Source of the DNA: Chitinophagaceae bacterium
GTDB taxonomy: Bacteria; Bacteroidota; Bacteroidia; Chitinophagales; Chitinophagaceae
Direction of reading: 5' to 3'
Length of the DNA: 64,000 nucleotides
Assembly (NCBI GenBank): GCA_016786845.1
Contig: JAEUVB010000015.1
Location: forward strand, 124,001 to 188,000
This document shows positions 1 through 7,682 of the stretch, one piece after another. Position numbers and translations under genes: made by a program. A model generated the notes under the pieces. That model did not search any database. It had not been told where the DNA came from and saw nothing but the letters and a program-made list of their open reading frames with translations. Numbering within the stretch: position 1 is the first letter of the stretch; each line of letters begins with the position of its first letter.

Positions 1-2
1 TC

Positions 3-461
3 TTTCGCGAAGCGGGCGAAGAAGATGAGGAGAATGATCTTTCCTTTTTGTTGAAATTCCCGCCATTGTTTTATGCCTTCCTGATGATTCTGGCCTTGCT
101 CTTATTGTATACCGTGTTTGCATCCAAGCGCAAACAAAAAGAAATCCCGATCATACCCCCTAACCTGAATTCATCCCTCGAATTTGTAGAAACGGTGGGC
201 GGATTATACTTCAGTAAAAAAGACAATGCCAATCTCGCTGAAAAAATGATACGTCACTACCTCGAGAATGTACGCACCCGATACAATATTCCGGCACGTG
301 AAGCCAATGAGGAGTTGGCCGTGCAATTGGCTTTGAGAGCCGATCTCTCGCTCGACGATACCCGGGCTTTTGTATCTTATTTAAATTATATTCGCAGTGC
401 CGATGTGGTCACCGATATCGACATTCAGCACCTCTATCGTCAACTTCAAAAATTCAGCTAA
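3..461 (+). CDS. C-terminal part of a membrane protein upstream of MoxR (DUF4350-like), 5' end outside window
   Basis: The reading frame is open to the left edge of the window, so only the last 152 residues are visible and the true start lies upstream. An acidic stretch is followed by one strong membrane segment (about residues 20-40 of the visible part) and then a basic, soluble helical tail of about 110 residues. Its stop is one base before the MoxR ATG. This topology and position match the DUF4350-type proteins that precede moxR in Bacteroidota operons with DUF58 and von Willebrand proteins; that assignment is inference. The soluble tail may be a cytoplasmic contact for the ATPase. Nothing catalytic is visible. 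Confidence 0.65.
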   Translation, partial: FREAGEEDEENDLSFLLKFPPLFYAFLMILALLLLYTVFASKRKQKEIPIIPPNLNSSLEFVETVGGLYFSKKDNANLAEKMIRHYLENVRTRYNIPAREANEELAVQLALRADLSLDDTRAFVSYLNYIRSADVVTDIDIQHLYRQLQKFS

Positions 462-462
462 T

Positions 463-1443
463 ATGGAACAATCACCCTTTGAAAACAGAATCGATATACA
501 GGCTATACAGGATTCAATGTATTTGGTGAAACGGGAAGTGGCCAAGGTGGTGGTCGGGCAGGAGTCTACCATCGAACTGATGCTGGCTGCTATTTTATCC
601 AATGGACATATACTGCTGGAAGGTGTGCCGGGTGTGGCTAAAACACTCACGGCCAAATTGATCGCGAAAACCATTGATGTCGGATTTTCACGGATACAGT
701 TTACCCCCGATCTGATGCCGAGCGATGTAATGGGTACGAATGTATTTAATCCTCAAACCATTAGCTTCGAATTTAAACGCGGACCCATCTTTAGCAATAT
801 CATCCTCATCGACGAAATCAACAGGGCTCCGGCAAAAACGCAGGCGGCTTTGTTCGAGGTGATGGAAGAGCGAACCATCACCATTGATGGTACATCCTAT
901 GTATTGGATCAGCCCTTTATGGTGATTGCCACTCAGAATCCGGTAGAACACGAAGGGACCTACCAATTGCCCGAGGCACAGCTCGATCGTTTCGCTTTCA
1001 AGCTCATCGTGCATTATCCCGATCATGAACAAGAAGTAGAAATATTGCAGCGGCATCAAAAAAATTACACCATGCACTCGATGATTGATCAGGTGAAAAA
1101 AGTATTGGATAAAGAACACCTGACCCATTTGCGCGAACTTGTTTCCCGCATCAGTGTGGAAGAGAAATTGCTTTCCTATATTGCTCAAATTGTTCAGCAA
1201 ACCCGCACCCATGGCGGCTTATTGCTGGGTGCATCTCCGCGTGCCTCGGTCACCATACTCAATACCGCCAAGGCCCTGGCTTCCTTAAGAGGCCGTGATT
1301 TTGTAACGCCGGATGATATCGTACAAGTCGCATTGCCGGCCCTCCGCCACAGAATTTCGCTTAGTGCCGAAAAGGAAATGGATGGATCCACCACCGATGA
1401 TGTGGTGAATGGAATTATTAAAGGGATAGAAATACCGAGGTAG
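463..1443 (+). CDS. MoxR family AAA+ ATPase
   Basis: A 326-residue AAA+ ATPase of the MoxR/RavA group, thought to act as a chaperone that inserts cofactors into or activates protein complexes, often envelope or stress related. The Walker A motif GVPGVAKT lies at residues 54-61 and the Walker B ILIDE at 114-118, followed by the typical MoxR run INRAPAKTQAALFEVMEE. The C-terminal lid domain carries the usual GASPRA sequence. The ATG at 463 was chosen because it follows the previous stop directly (TAATATG); an upstream in-frame extension would overlap the preceding gene by 22 codons. Length is normal for the family. The partner DUF58 or VWA genes are not downstream: the operon ends here at a repeat-filled gap. 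Confidence 0.93.
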   Translation: MEQSPFENRIDIQAIQDSMYLVKREVAKVVVGQESTIELMLAAILSNGHILLEGVPGVAKTLTAKLIAKTIDVGFSRIQFTPDLMPSDVMGTNVFNPQTISFEFKRGPIFSNIILIDEINRAPAKTQAALFEVMEERTITIDGTSYVLDQPFMVIATQNPVEHEGTYQLPEAQLDRFAFKLIVHYPDHEQEVEILQRHQKNYTMHSMIDQVKKVLDKEHLTHLRELVSRISVEEKLLSYIAQIVQQTRTHGGLLLGASPRASVTILNTAKALASLRGRDFVTPDDIVQVALPALRHRISLSAEKEMDGSTTDDVVNGIIKGIEIPR

Positions 1444-1635
1444 GGTATTGGTCATTGGGGTGTAAAGTCTTTTTTTTCGCTTGCCTTGAGTGAAACCTTG
1501 CGGCTCAAATTTTATCAAGATCGGCTCTGCCTATGTGGAGGAAAAGTGGAGAGAATGACATTCCTTAAATTAGATTTCGTTTTATTCGAGTGTTCTTCGA
1601 GATGCTGCGGATTACGACGCTGCCCCATTCGGAGC

Positions 1636-1859
1636 TGTCATCCCGGTTGGCTATGTTTCCTTTCCGATAGCGGAACAAGGAAACAGCCAGACCGGGATCT
1701 CCTGTTCTTGATCGCGCTAAAATCGTAATATCCAACTAAAAACTAAAAATTAAACATTAAAAACTCCTTCGCTTGTTGCCTCAGCAGATCCCGGTCTGTC
1801 CCGGCATATCATTTTAGGGAAACGACGAGACTACATACGCCGGACCAACCGGGATGACA
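1636..1859. repeat. Pair of REP-like hairpins bounded by a 15-bp perfect inverted repeat
   Basis: The gene-free gap 1444-1861 holds a nested palindromic structure. TGTCATCCCGGTTGG (1636-1650) returns inverted as CCAACCGGGATGACA (1845-1859). Each end is also one arm of its own imperfect hairpin: 1640-1662 with 1677-1698, and 1788-1805 with 1839-1855. The inner arms carry a second perfect inverted pair, AGACCGGGATCT (1689-1700) and AGATCCCGGTCT (1786-1797). This is the arrangement of two REP elements in opposite orientation (BIME-like). Between them, 1733-1766 is an A-rich tract of ACTAAAA-type repeats. The right end is 2 bases from the lipA stop, so the hairpin may also end lipA transcription. 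No ORF in the gap looks coding. Confidence 0.75.
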
Positions 1860-1861
1860 TT

Positions 1862-2755
1862 CTATATCGGTCTGCCGCTGATCAAATGCTTTTCAGAATG
1901 ATAAGAGGACCTTACCAAAGGGCCGCTCTCCACATGATCTAACCCGATACGATAACCAATTTCCTGATATTCCTGGAATTCATCGGGATGCACAAAACGC
2001 TCAACGGGTAAATGTTTGGCTGTGGGTTGTAAATATTGTCCGATTGTGATCACATCACATCCGTTGTCGTAAAGGTCCTGCATGGTTTGGATCACTTCTT
2101 CCCGAGTTTCACCCAAGCCGAGCATAATGCCACTCTTGGTACGCATGCCCCCTTGTTTGAGTGTACGAATGACCTCCATACTGCGATGGTATTTTGCTTG
2201 TATGCGCACTTTGCGGGTGAGTCTTTCTACCGTTTCTATATTATGTGAAACCACTTCAGGTGCTGCATCAATAATACGTTGGATATTCTCTTTTTCGCCT
2301 TTAAAATCGGGGATAAGGGTTTCCAGGGTTGTTTCCGGATTCAGGGCGCGAACGGCTTGTATGGTATTGGCCCAAATGATGGATCCTCCGTCTTTGATCT
2401 CGTCACGATCGACGCTGGTAATGACGGCATGTTTGACCTTCATCAGATAAATAGCCTCAGCCACACGTTGAGGTTCGTCCCAATCTAAAGGGTCGGGGCG
2501 ACCGGTAGCCACGGCACAAAATCCGCATGATCGTGTGCAGGTATTCCCCAAAATCATAAAGGTTGCTGTCCCTGCACCCCAGCACTCACCCATATTCGGA
2601 CAGTTGCCGCTTTCGCAAATGGTATGCAGTTTATGGGTGTCAACCAGCTGTCGTACATTTCGATAGCTTTCGCCAATAGGCAGTTTTACACGCAGCCAAT
2701 TGGGCTTTTTGAGGCGGACTTGTTCAGTAGAGGGACTATTACCGTTGCACGACAT
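1862..2755 (-). CDS. lipA: Lipoyl synthase
   Basis: Radical SAM enzyme that inserts two sulfur atoms into protein-bound octanoyl groups to make lipoyl cofactors of the 2-oxoacid dehydrogenases and glycine cleavage system; cytoplasmic. Both iron-sulfur cluster motifs are present: the auxiliary cluster cysteines C47, C52 and C58 ([12 protein letters not shown]) and the radical SAM cluster C73, C77 and C80 (CTRSCGFC). The C-terminal RSSYHSE segment, with the serine that ligates the auxiliary cluster, is also there. Length (297 aa) is normal. I prefer the ATG at 2755 over that at 2770, because a TACATTTG -7 element sits at 2760-2767, so the upstream ATG would lie before the transcript start. Confidence 0.97.
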   Translation of the reverse strand: MSCNGNSPSTEQVRLKKPNWLRVKLPIGESYRNVRQLVDTHKLHTICESGNCPNMGECWGAGTATFMILGNTCTRSCGFCAVATGRPDPLDWDEPQRVAEAIYLMKVKHAVITSVDRDEIKDGGSIIWANTIQAVRALNPETTLETLIPDFKGEKENIQRIIDAAPEVVSHNIETVERLTRKVRIQAKYHRSMEVIRTLKQGGMRTKSGIMLGLGETREEVIQTMQDLYDNGCDVITIGQYLQPTAKHLPVERFVHPDEFQEYQEIGYRIGLDHVESGPLVRSSYHSEKHLISGRPI

Positions 2756-2759
2756 ATGG

Positions 2760-2767
2760 CAAATGTA
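2760..2767 (-). promoter_or_regulatory. Putative -7 promoter element TACATTTG for lipA
   Basis: On the minus strand TACATTTG matches the Bacteroidota -7 consensus TAnnTTTG exactly and is followed by only 4 bases before the ATG at 2755, implying a very short or absent leader. No convincing TTTG -33 element is seen 17-21 bases upstream, so this is supported by the -7 box alone. Confidence 0.4.
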
Positions 2768-2827
2768 CAAGATGAATTGAAAATATGGTGATTGAAATTC
2801 TTGATGAAAGTGGAAAATAATCTAAAT

Positions 2828-2857
2828 AAAAAGAGCCGCCCGAAGGCAGCTCTTTTT
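2828..2857 (-). terminator. Rho-independent terminator of the T9SS protein gene
   Basis: On the minus strand a 13-pair stem (AAAAAGAGC paired with GCTCTTTTT, extended inward with one mismatch) closes a TTCG tetraloop and is followed by a T run. It lies 18 bases after the stop of the 2876-4726 gene and separates it from lipA. Confidence 0.85.
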
Positions 2858-2875
2858 ATGATAACATATTGAGAA

Positions 2876-4726
2876 TTATTTAGCCACTGTAAATTTCACC
2901 TGAGTGTTTCCGGTTTCAGTTACGATATTGACGAAATAAGATCCTGCAGAAAGTTTGCTAGTATTGTAGCTGAAAATGTCGCTGGTTACATTCGACTTAG
3001 TTTCAGTTGCAATGGTTTTACCGGTTACATCTACAATAGTATAAGTCACTTTAGATGACATTTTATCCAAATTCAGATTCACGTTTACTTTATCCGTAGC
3101 AGGATTAGGATAAACAGAAACTGTACCTGCGAAAGCATTGATATCTTCTACGCTTTCAGCGGCATTGGTACCCATGTGAAGTGCAATTGAAGGAGAACCT
3201 GCATTAGAGAATCCACCGCCATACATCGTAGAATTGAAGTATAAAGGATTTCCTTCGCTGATGTCAAAATTCAAATTGGCGCGATAGTCAGAATAATAAT
3301 CTGTACCGATGGCATATCCATCTGTACCACCCGGAACTGTTACACGCAACCAATACTTAGAACCTGCTTCCAATTTGATCAATTGACCCGGAGTTACAGT
3401 ATTGTTCAAATTCATGGTCAATGTCATACCTGCAATTGGAACGATGTCAGTAGCCTGCATTTGATAAGAAGCGGAACCCACTTCGTCTAATTCTGTGCTA
3501 TAGTCAATGGCACCATTTCCGTCGTTATCAGACCATTTAGATAAGGTCACCAATACATCCTGACCGGCAAAAGTGGAATCGTCGATCACATCACGCATCA
3601 CAACAACCTGAACTTTTTTAGCAGCATAGCCGCCGTTACGGATATATAAAATTGGTCCCCACTCAGCCACACCGCTTACATTAACGTAGCTATTGGCAAC
3701 CGGAGAATTTTTGCTAAAGTCATAAGCTGCTTTAGAATAAATTGAATCATGAATAGCATATTCGTAAGTCCATTCGTTGTTCAATGGAGCTAAACCTACT
3801 TCAGTATTAGGAATGGTAGACATATAATTCTCCACTTTGTACATTCCTTTAGTGGCATCGTTCATGTCGAATCCAACTAAATTACCGTTGATGGTATCGA
3901 TGGCAACAGCCAGCAAGGAATCCAATGTAGTAACCGGAGTGCTGAAGTTCCAATTAATTTTATTAGAATCCTGAAGGGTGTATGTACCGCCGATCCAAGG
4001 GGTTTTATTGCTGATGTAAGCAGCCTGGAACAAAGTATCCCAGTTTGCAGTACTGAAGTTGTAGAACACAGAACCACCATAAACACGATAGTTTTCATCT
4101 GAATTACCCATCAGGGTAGAAGTTTGGTGAACAGGGATACATTTACCAATTGGTAATATCGGTCCGTCATTCATGAAACCAATGTCAACCGGATTAGCTA
4201 CTGAATCGAAGCGCCAAGCAGTCAATGAAACCGTTACAGGATTACCTGCATCGATTTGAGCTTTCATCGCATTACCATCTGCGGTAGTAACCATAACCAC
4301 CGGAATTTCAACATTAGCTCCTGAAGCACCTGCGCCCATACCGGCCACGCCCATCAGGTTGTTGACAATGATCACACCTCTGGCGCCAGCATTTTGTGCA
4401 TTCAGAGCTTTTAACCCAAATTCACAACCACCACGGAAAACCAAAGCAAATTTACCGTTGTAATAGCCTGCCGGAGTACCCGTTCCACAACCATCCAGGT
4501 TGGTCGGATCGTAAGCAACCGGAAAGCCTTCCCAAGTTGAATCGATACTGGTTCCCCATGGTGAAGTGGTGGAAGTTGAATCGATTTCTTCAATAATCTT
4601 GTAGCCTTGAATGCTGGCCGGTGCATCTACCCGGAAACTCGAGCGACGAACCTGCGCATTGGCAGCGCTGAACAGGCCCAACATCGCTGTGCACAGTAAC
4701 AGTACGGATAATGTAATTTTCTTCAT
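2876..4726 (-). CDS. Secreted protein with PA domain and T9SS type A sorting domain
   Basis: A 616-residue secreted protein. Residues 1-24 form a clear signal peptide (MKKITLSVLLLCTAMLGLFS, then AANA). A protease-associated (PA) domain follows at about 70-160, with the FVFRGGCEFGLKALNAQ-like core and VNN and IPVVMV strands. PA domains usually sit in subtilisin, M28 or M36 peptidases, but no peptidase motif is visible here, so it may be a stand-alone interaction or adhesion protein. The last 80 residues (VSVYPNPATDKVNV to VKFTVAK) are a type A T9SS sorting domain, so PorU/PorV should place it on the cell surface. It is transcribed divergently from the 4902 gene from a very good promoter and ends in a strong terminator. 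Confidence 0.85.
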   Translation of the reverse strand: MKKITLSVLLLCTAMLGLFSAANAQVRRSSFRVDAPASIQGYKIIEEIDSTSTTSPWGTSIDSTWEGFPVAYDPTNLDGCGTGTPAGYYNGKFALVFRGGCEFGLKALNAQNAGARGVIIVNNLMGVAGMGAGASGANVEIPVVMVTTADGNAMKAQIDAGNPVTVSLTAWRFDSVANPVDIGFMNDGPILPIGKCIPVHQTSTLMGNSDENYRVYGGSVFYNFSTANWDTLFQAAYISNKTPWIGGTYTLQDSNKINWNFSTPVTTLDSLLAVAIDTINGNLVGFDMNDATKGMYKVENYMSTIPNTEVGLAPLNNEWTYEYAIHDSIYSKAAYDFSKNSPVANSYVNVSGVAEWGPILYIRNGGYAAKKVQVVVMRDVIDDSTFAGQDVLVTLSKWSDNDGNGAIDYSTELDEVGSASYQMQATDIVPIAGMTLTMNLNNTVTPGQLIKLEAGSKYWLRVTVPGGTDGYAIGTDYYSDYRANLNFDISEGNPLYFNSTMYGGGFSNAGSPSIALHMGTNAAESVEDINAFAGTVSVYPNPATDKVNVNLNLDKMSSKVTYTIVDVTGKTIATETKSNVTSDIFSYNTSKLSAGSYFVNIVTETGNTQVKFTVAK

Positions 4727-4764
4727 GATGTAAAGATTTTTTAATATAGTTTTTAGAATTTTCT

Positions 4765-4794
4765 CAAATGTAGCACTTTTTTAAAAAAAACAAA
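4765..4794 (-). promoter_or_regulatory. Bacteroidota-type promoter (TTTG-N18-TACATTTG) for the PA-domain T9SS gene
   Basis: Minus strand: -33 TTTG (plus 4791-4794) and -7 TACATTTG (plus 4765-4772), 18-base spacer made almost entirely of T and A. The predicted start is about 30 bases before the ATG at 4726. It matches the Bacteroidota primary sigma factor pattern. Confidence 0.75.
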
Positions 4795-4853
4795 TGGATT
4801 CATTTGATAAATATCCTTGATGCCGTATTGCCCGCTTTTTCCTCATTTCCCTG

Positions 4854-4884
4854 TTTGATTCGCAAAGAAGTATGATTACATTTG
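4854..4884 (+). promoter_or_regulatory. Bacteroidota-type promoter (TTTG-N19-TACATTTG) for the 4902 gene
   Basis: -33 TTTG at 4854-4857 and -7 TACATTTG at 4877-4884 with a 19-base spacer, the textbook arrangement. Transcription should begin near 4890, which decides the start codon of the downstream gene: the ATG at 4872 lies inside the promoter, so 4902 must be used. Confidence 0.8.
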
Positions 4885-4901
4885 ATTCAAATCTATTATT
4901 T

Positions 4902-6845
4902 ATGAAAAAGCTATTCCTATTCGCCCTGGCCTGTTTGAGTATAAATTCATCTCAGGCACAGCAAACAGAAATGAAGAAAGCCCGTCAGGTACCTTCAGAC
5001 CATCAATTTGTTTCAATAGCGCCGGGCTCAATTGCACCGACCCTGAAATCCAGAAAAACGACTGAATTTTTTGCTTCCGGATTTGGTAAGAAGGAGGTTG
5101 TGGGAACCACCACTTATGACCTGCAGACCAATGGGTCTATGCAACGCCGGGTTTTGCAATCAGGCGCCAATGTGAACTGCCTATGGACGATTTCGCAAGA
5201 ATTGAATGCCACTGCCACTTCCAGCTACACGGACCGGGGCTGCGGATATGCGTCATTTAATGGAACGGCCTGGTCGCCCAAACCTACTGTCCGCATAGAA
5301 GGTACACAACGTACCGGTTTTGGTAATTTACTCATCGATGGCTCGGGAAATGAATTTGTGATCTCTCATGATGGTACCGCCAATACCCTCATCATGAGTA
5401 AAAAAACGGGATCGACCTGGAATACCACCCAATTGACGACCAATACACCACAAAAGGCCATTTGGGCTCATGCAGCTACTTCCGGCAATTGGGTTTATGT
5501 CATTGCCTCTTCCAGCGATTCGACCATACATTCCAACGGCATCCGTTACGGATATTTTTTCTCGCGATCCAGTGACAATGGAGCCACCTGGATAGACAAT
5601 ATGATACCCATGCCTATGGTTGATAGTACAGGACACTACCGCGGAGGTGGAAATTCTTATTCAATTGCAGCCAATGGTCCGCATGTTTCTATTGCATTCG
5701 GTGATTTGGGTACTGATCTCACTTTGCTCACTTCGCATGACAATGGAGCTACCTGGAGTAAAAAGGTGGTGTGGGACTGGCCACTGAACCAGTACAATTT
5801 TGCCGGTGAAGTATCCACCGATACCAATAGCGACAATATCTGTGATACCCTTTGGAGCAATGACGGGTCTCAATCGCTTACCCTGAATGCGGCAGGTGAT
5901 GCCCATCTGGCTTTTCCATTGGTCAGGGTCTATAAAGTCGGAGGGGCAGGTAATGCCGGCTACAATTTTTTCTACGAATCTTATTTGGCCTATTACAATA
6001 GTGTGGCCGATAGCGTAGTAACCATAGATAATATTTTTTATACCTACCGGGATTGCGATGGTGATGGAAAATTCGGCATAGGAGATAATTATGTCGGAGC
6101 TACCGCCACCGATCCGGACGCCATCTATAATTCAATCGGTACCATCACCATGCCCAGCATCACGATCACTTCAGGTACTCCGGAAAGAGTTCTCATAGCC
6201 TACACAGCCATTGGCGATTCGGATACCACCATTGATGATGGCATCCATTTATTTTGGGGAGGAACCTACCCGCTCACGGGGCAAAACTATAGAGACATAT
6301 ATGTCATCGGTAATGAAGGTGCCGGCTGGACCTATCCTGTAAATGTCTCACGTACCTTGCATTTCGAGGAGGCATTCCCGTCAACTGCACCAAATATTTC
6401 AGGCAATACTTTATCCATTCTGGCTCAAGCCGATATCGAGCCCGGCACCGTGATGCAAAATGATGATGTGGCGGATAATGTAAATCTGAACATGATGATT
6501 CTGCAAACCATATCAATCGATAGCATATTTATTTTAGGAGCCGATTCAACCGCACCTTGCGGGGCCGCTGAAATACCATTGGCTACCGGGAATGTGCATG
6601 TCCAAGATCAAGTGAAAGTATACCCCAATCCGTCAACCTCATATTTCACCCTTGAGTTGCCTGCAGGTAGTCAGGATTCAAGATATACCTTAAGTGATGC
6701 CACAGGTAAAATCGTTCTGCAAGGTGAAATGCCGGCCCGCCAAAAGCAAGTGGAAGTGAGTCTGGCCAATATTTCCGCCGGGCTTTATCTGCTGCAGGTA
6801 TATCATGAAGGGAAGAATTTTGTTCAGAAAGTCATTAAGGAATAA
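4902..6845 (+). CDS. Secreted sialidase-like/BNR-repeat protein with T9SS sorting domain
   Basis: A 647-residue secreted protein beginning with a signal peptide (MKKLFLFALACLSINSSQAQ). The start at 4902 is fixed by the promoter at 4854-4884. In the middle, SSDNGATWID and SHDNGATWSK are Asp-box (BNR) motifs typical of six-bladed sialidase/neuraminidase-fold propellers. The conserved sialidase arginine triad could not be identified by eye, so an enzymatic role is not claimed. An EF-hand-like loop (DCDGDGKFGIGD) near residue 395 suggests a calcium site. The last 80 residues (VKVYPNPSTSYFTLEL to KVIKE) are a type A T9SS sorting domain, predicting surface attachment. A hairpin terminator follows. 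Confidence 0.8.
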   Translation: MKKLFLFALACLSINSSQAQQTEMKKARQVPSDHQFVSIAPGSIAPTLKSRKTTEFFASGFGKKEVVGTTTYDLQTNGSMQRRVLQSGANVNCLWTISQELNATATSSYTDRGCGYASFNGTAWSPKPTVRIEGTQRTGFGNLLIDGSGNEFVISHDGTANTLIMSKKTGSTWNTTQLTTNTPQKAIWAHAATSGNWVYVIASSSDSTIHSNGIRYGYFFSRSSDNGATWIDNMIPMPMVDSTGHYRGGGNSYSIAANGPHVSIAFGDLGTDLTLLTSHDNGATWSKKVVWDWPLNQYNFAGEVSTDTNSDNICDTLWSNDGSQSLTLNAAGDAHLAFPLVRVYKVGGAGNAGYNFFYESYLAYYNSVADSVVTIDNIFYTYRDCDGDGKFGIGDNYVGATATDPDAIYNSIGTITMPSITITSGTPERVLIAYTAIGDSDTTIDDGIHLFWGGTYPLTGQNYRDIYVIGNEGAGWTYPVNVSRTLHFEEAFPSTAPNISGNTLSILAQADIEPGTVMQNDDVADNVNLNMMILQTISIDSIFILGADSTAPCGAAEIPLATGNVHVQDQVKVYPNPSTSYFTLELPAGSQDSRYTLSDATGKIVLQGEMPARQKQVEVSLANISAGLYLLQVYHEGKNFVQKVIKE

Positions 6846-6866
6846 TCATCTCAGTAAATCAGAATC

Positions 6867-6896
6867 AAGGCTGTGGGTTAATTCCCGCAGCCTTTT
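6867..6896 (+). terminator. Rho-independent terminator
   Basis: AAGGCTGTGGG (6867-6877) pairs with CCCGCAGCCTT (6884-6894, one wobble position) around a 6-base loop and is followed by Ts. It lies just after the stop of the BNR-repeat T9SS gene. Confidence 0.8.
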
Positions 6897-6950
6897 CTGT
6901 TTTAGGAAAAAAATTAAAGTAATTTTACTGTTACAAATCAACAATAGATC

Positions 6951-7682
6951 ATGAACAAAACCACCACATCCATCATTCTTGCGGTCGCTATTTTAATTGG
7001 AGTGTTTATCCTGAGTAAATCATATAATTATAAATTCAAACAAACAGAAACCATTGTGGTGACCGGTGCAGCGGATACTAATTTTATTTCAGACCTCAGT
7101 GTCTGGACTGGTTCATTTTCCAGAAGTTCCTTCAATATGCAGGAAGCTTTCGATGCATTGAAAAAAGATGAGGCCATCGTCATGAATTATATACAAACTC
7201 AAGGTTTGGCGAAATCAGAAATCACAACCTCTTCAATCAATACCGAAAAATTATTTACTTATAAATATGATGAGAATGGTCGTCAAATTGGTTCGGATTT
7301 CAGCGGATACAAACTCTCTGAATCCATTTCCATCGAATCCAAGGATCTGGTGAAAGTAGATAAAATTTCACGCGAGATTACCGGATTGATTCAACAAGGT
7401 GTTGAGCTTACTTCATCGTCGCCAAATTATTATTATACAAAACTCGGCGATCTCAAAATCGGATTATTGGCTAAAGCCACAGCCGATGGCCGCAAACGTG
7501 CAGAAACGATTGCGAAACACGCCGGTTCTGGTTTAGGTTCTCTGAAGAAAGCGACCATGGGGGTATTTCAAATTACAGGACAAAATGAAAATGAAGATTA
7601 TTCATATGGCGGAGCCTTCAATACATCAAGCATCAATAAGACCGCTACGATTACCGTAAAGATGGATTTTGAAGCGAATTAA
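6951..7682 (+). CDS. SIMPL domain (DUF541) protein
   Basis: A 243-residue protein with one N-terminal membrane segment or uncleaved signal (residues 7-24) and a SIMPL/DUF541 domain over the rest, recognisable from the opening ETIVVTGAADTNFISDLSVWTGSF and the closing ATITVKMDFE strand. Family members (YggE, SIMPL, BP26) form periplasmic ring assemblies; YggE has been linked to oxidative stress, but no catalytic function is established. The domain is predicted to face the periplasm. The gene stands alone on the plus strand and its end overlaps the tail of polX by 4 bases (convergent). Confidence 0.82.
   Translation: MNKTTTSIILAVAILIGVFILSKSYNYKFKQTETIVVTGAADTNFISDLSVWTGSFSRSSFNMQEAFDALKKDEAIVMNYIQTQGLAKSEITTSSINTEKLFTYKYDENGRQIGSDFSGYKLSESISIESKDLVKVDKISREITGLIQQGVELTSSSPNYYYTKLGDLKIGLLAKATADGRKRAETIAKHAGSGLGSLKKATMGVFQITGQNENEDYSYGGAFNTSSINKTATITVKMDFEAN

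Noticed and set aside
1486..1728. 80-codon plus-strand frame between moxR and lipA
   Set aside because: It runs through the hairpin repeat and is Cys/Arg-rich without protein-like pattern.
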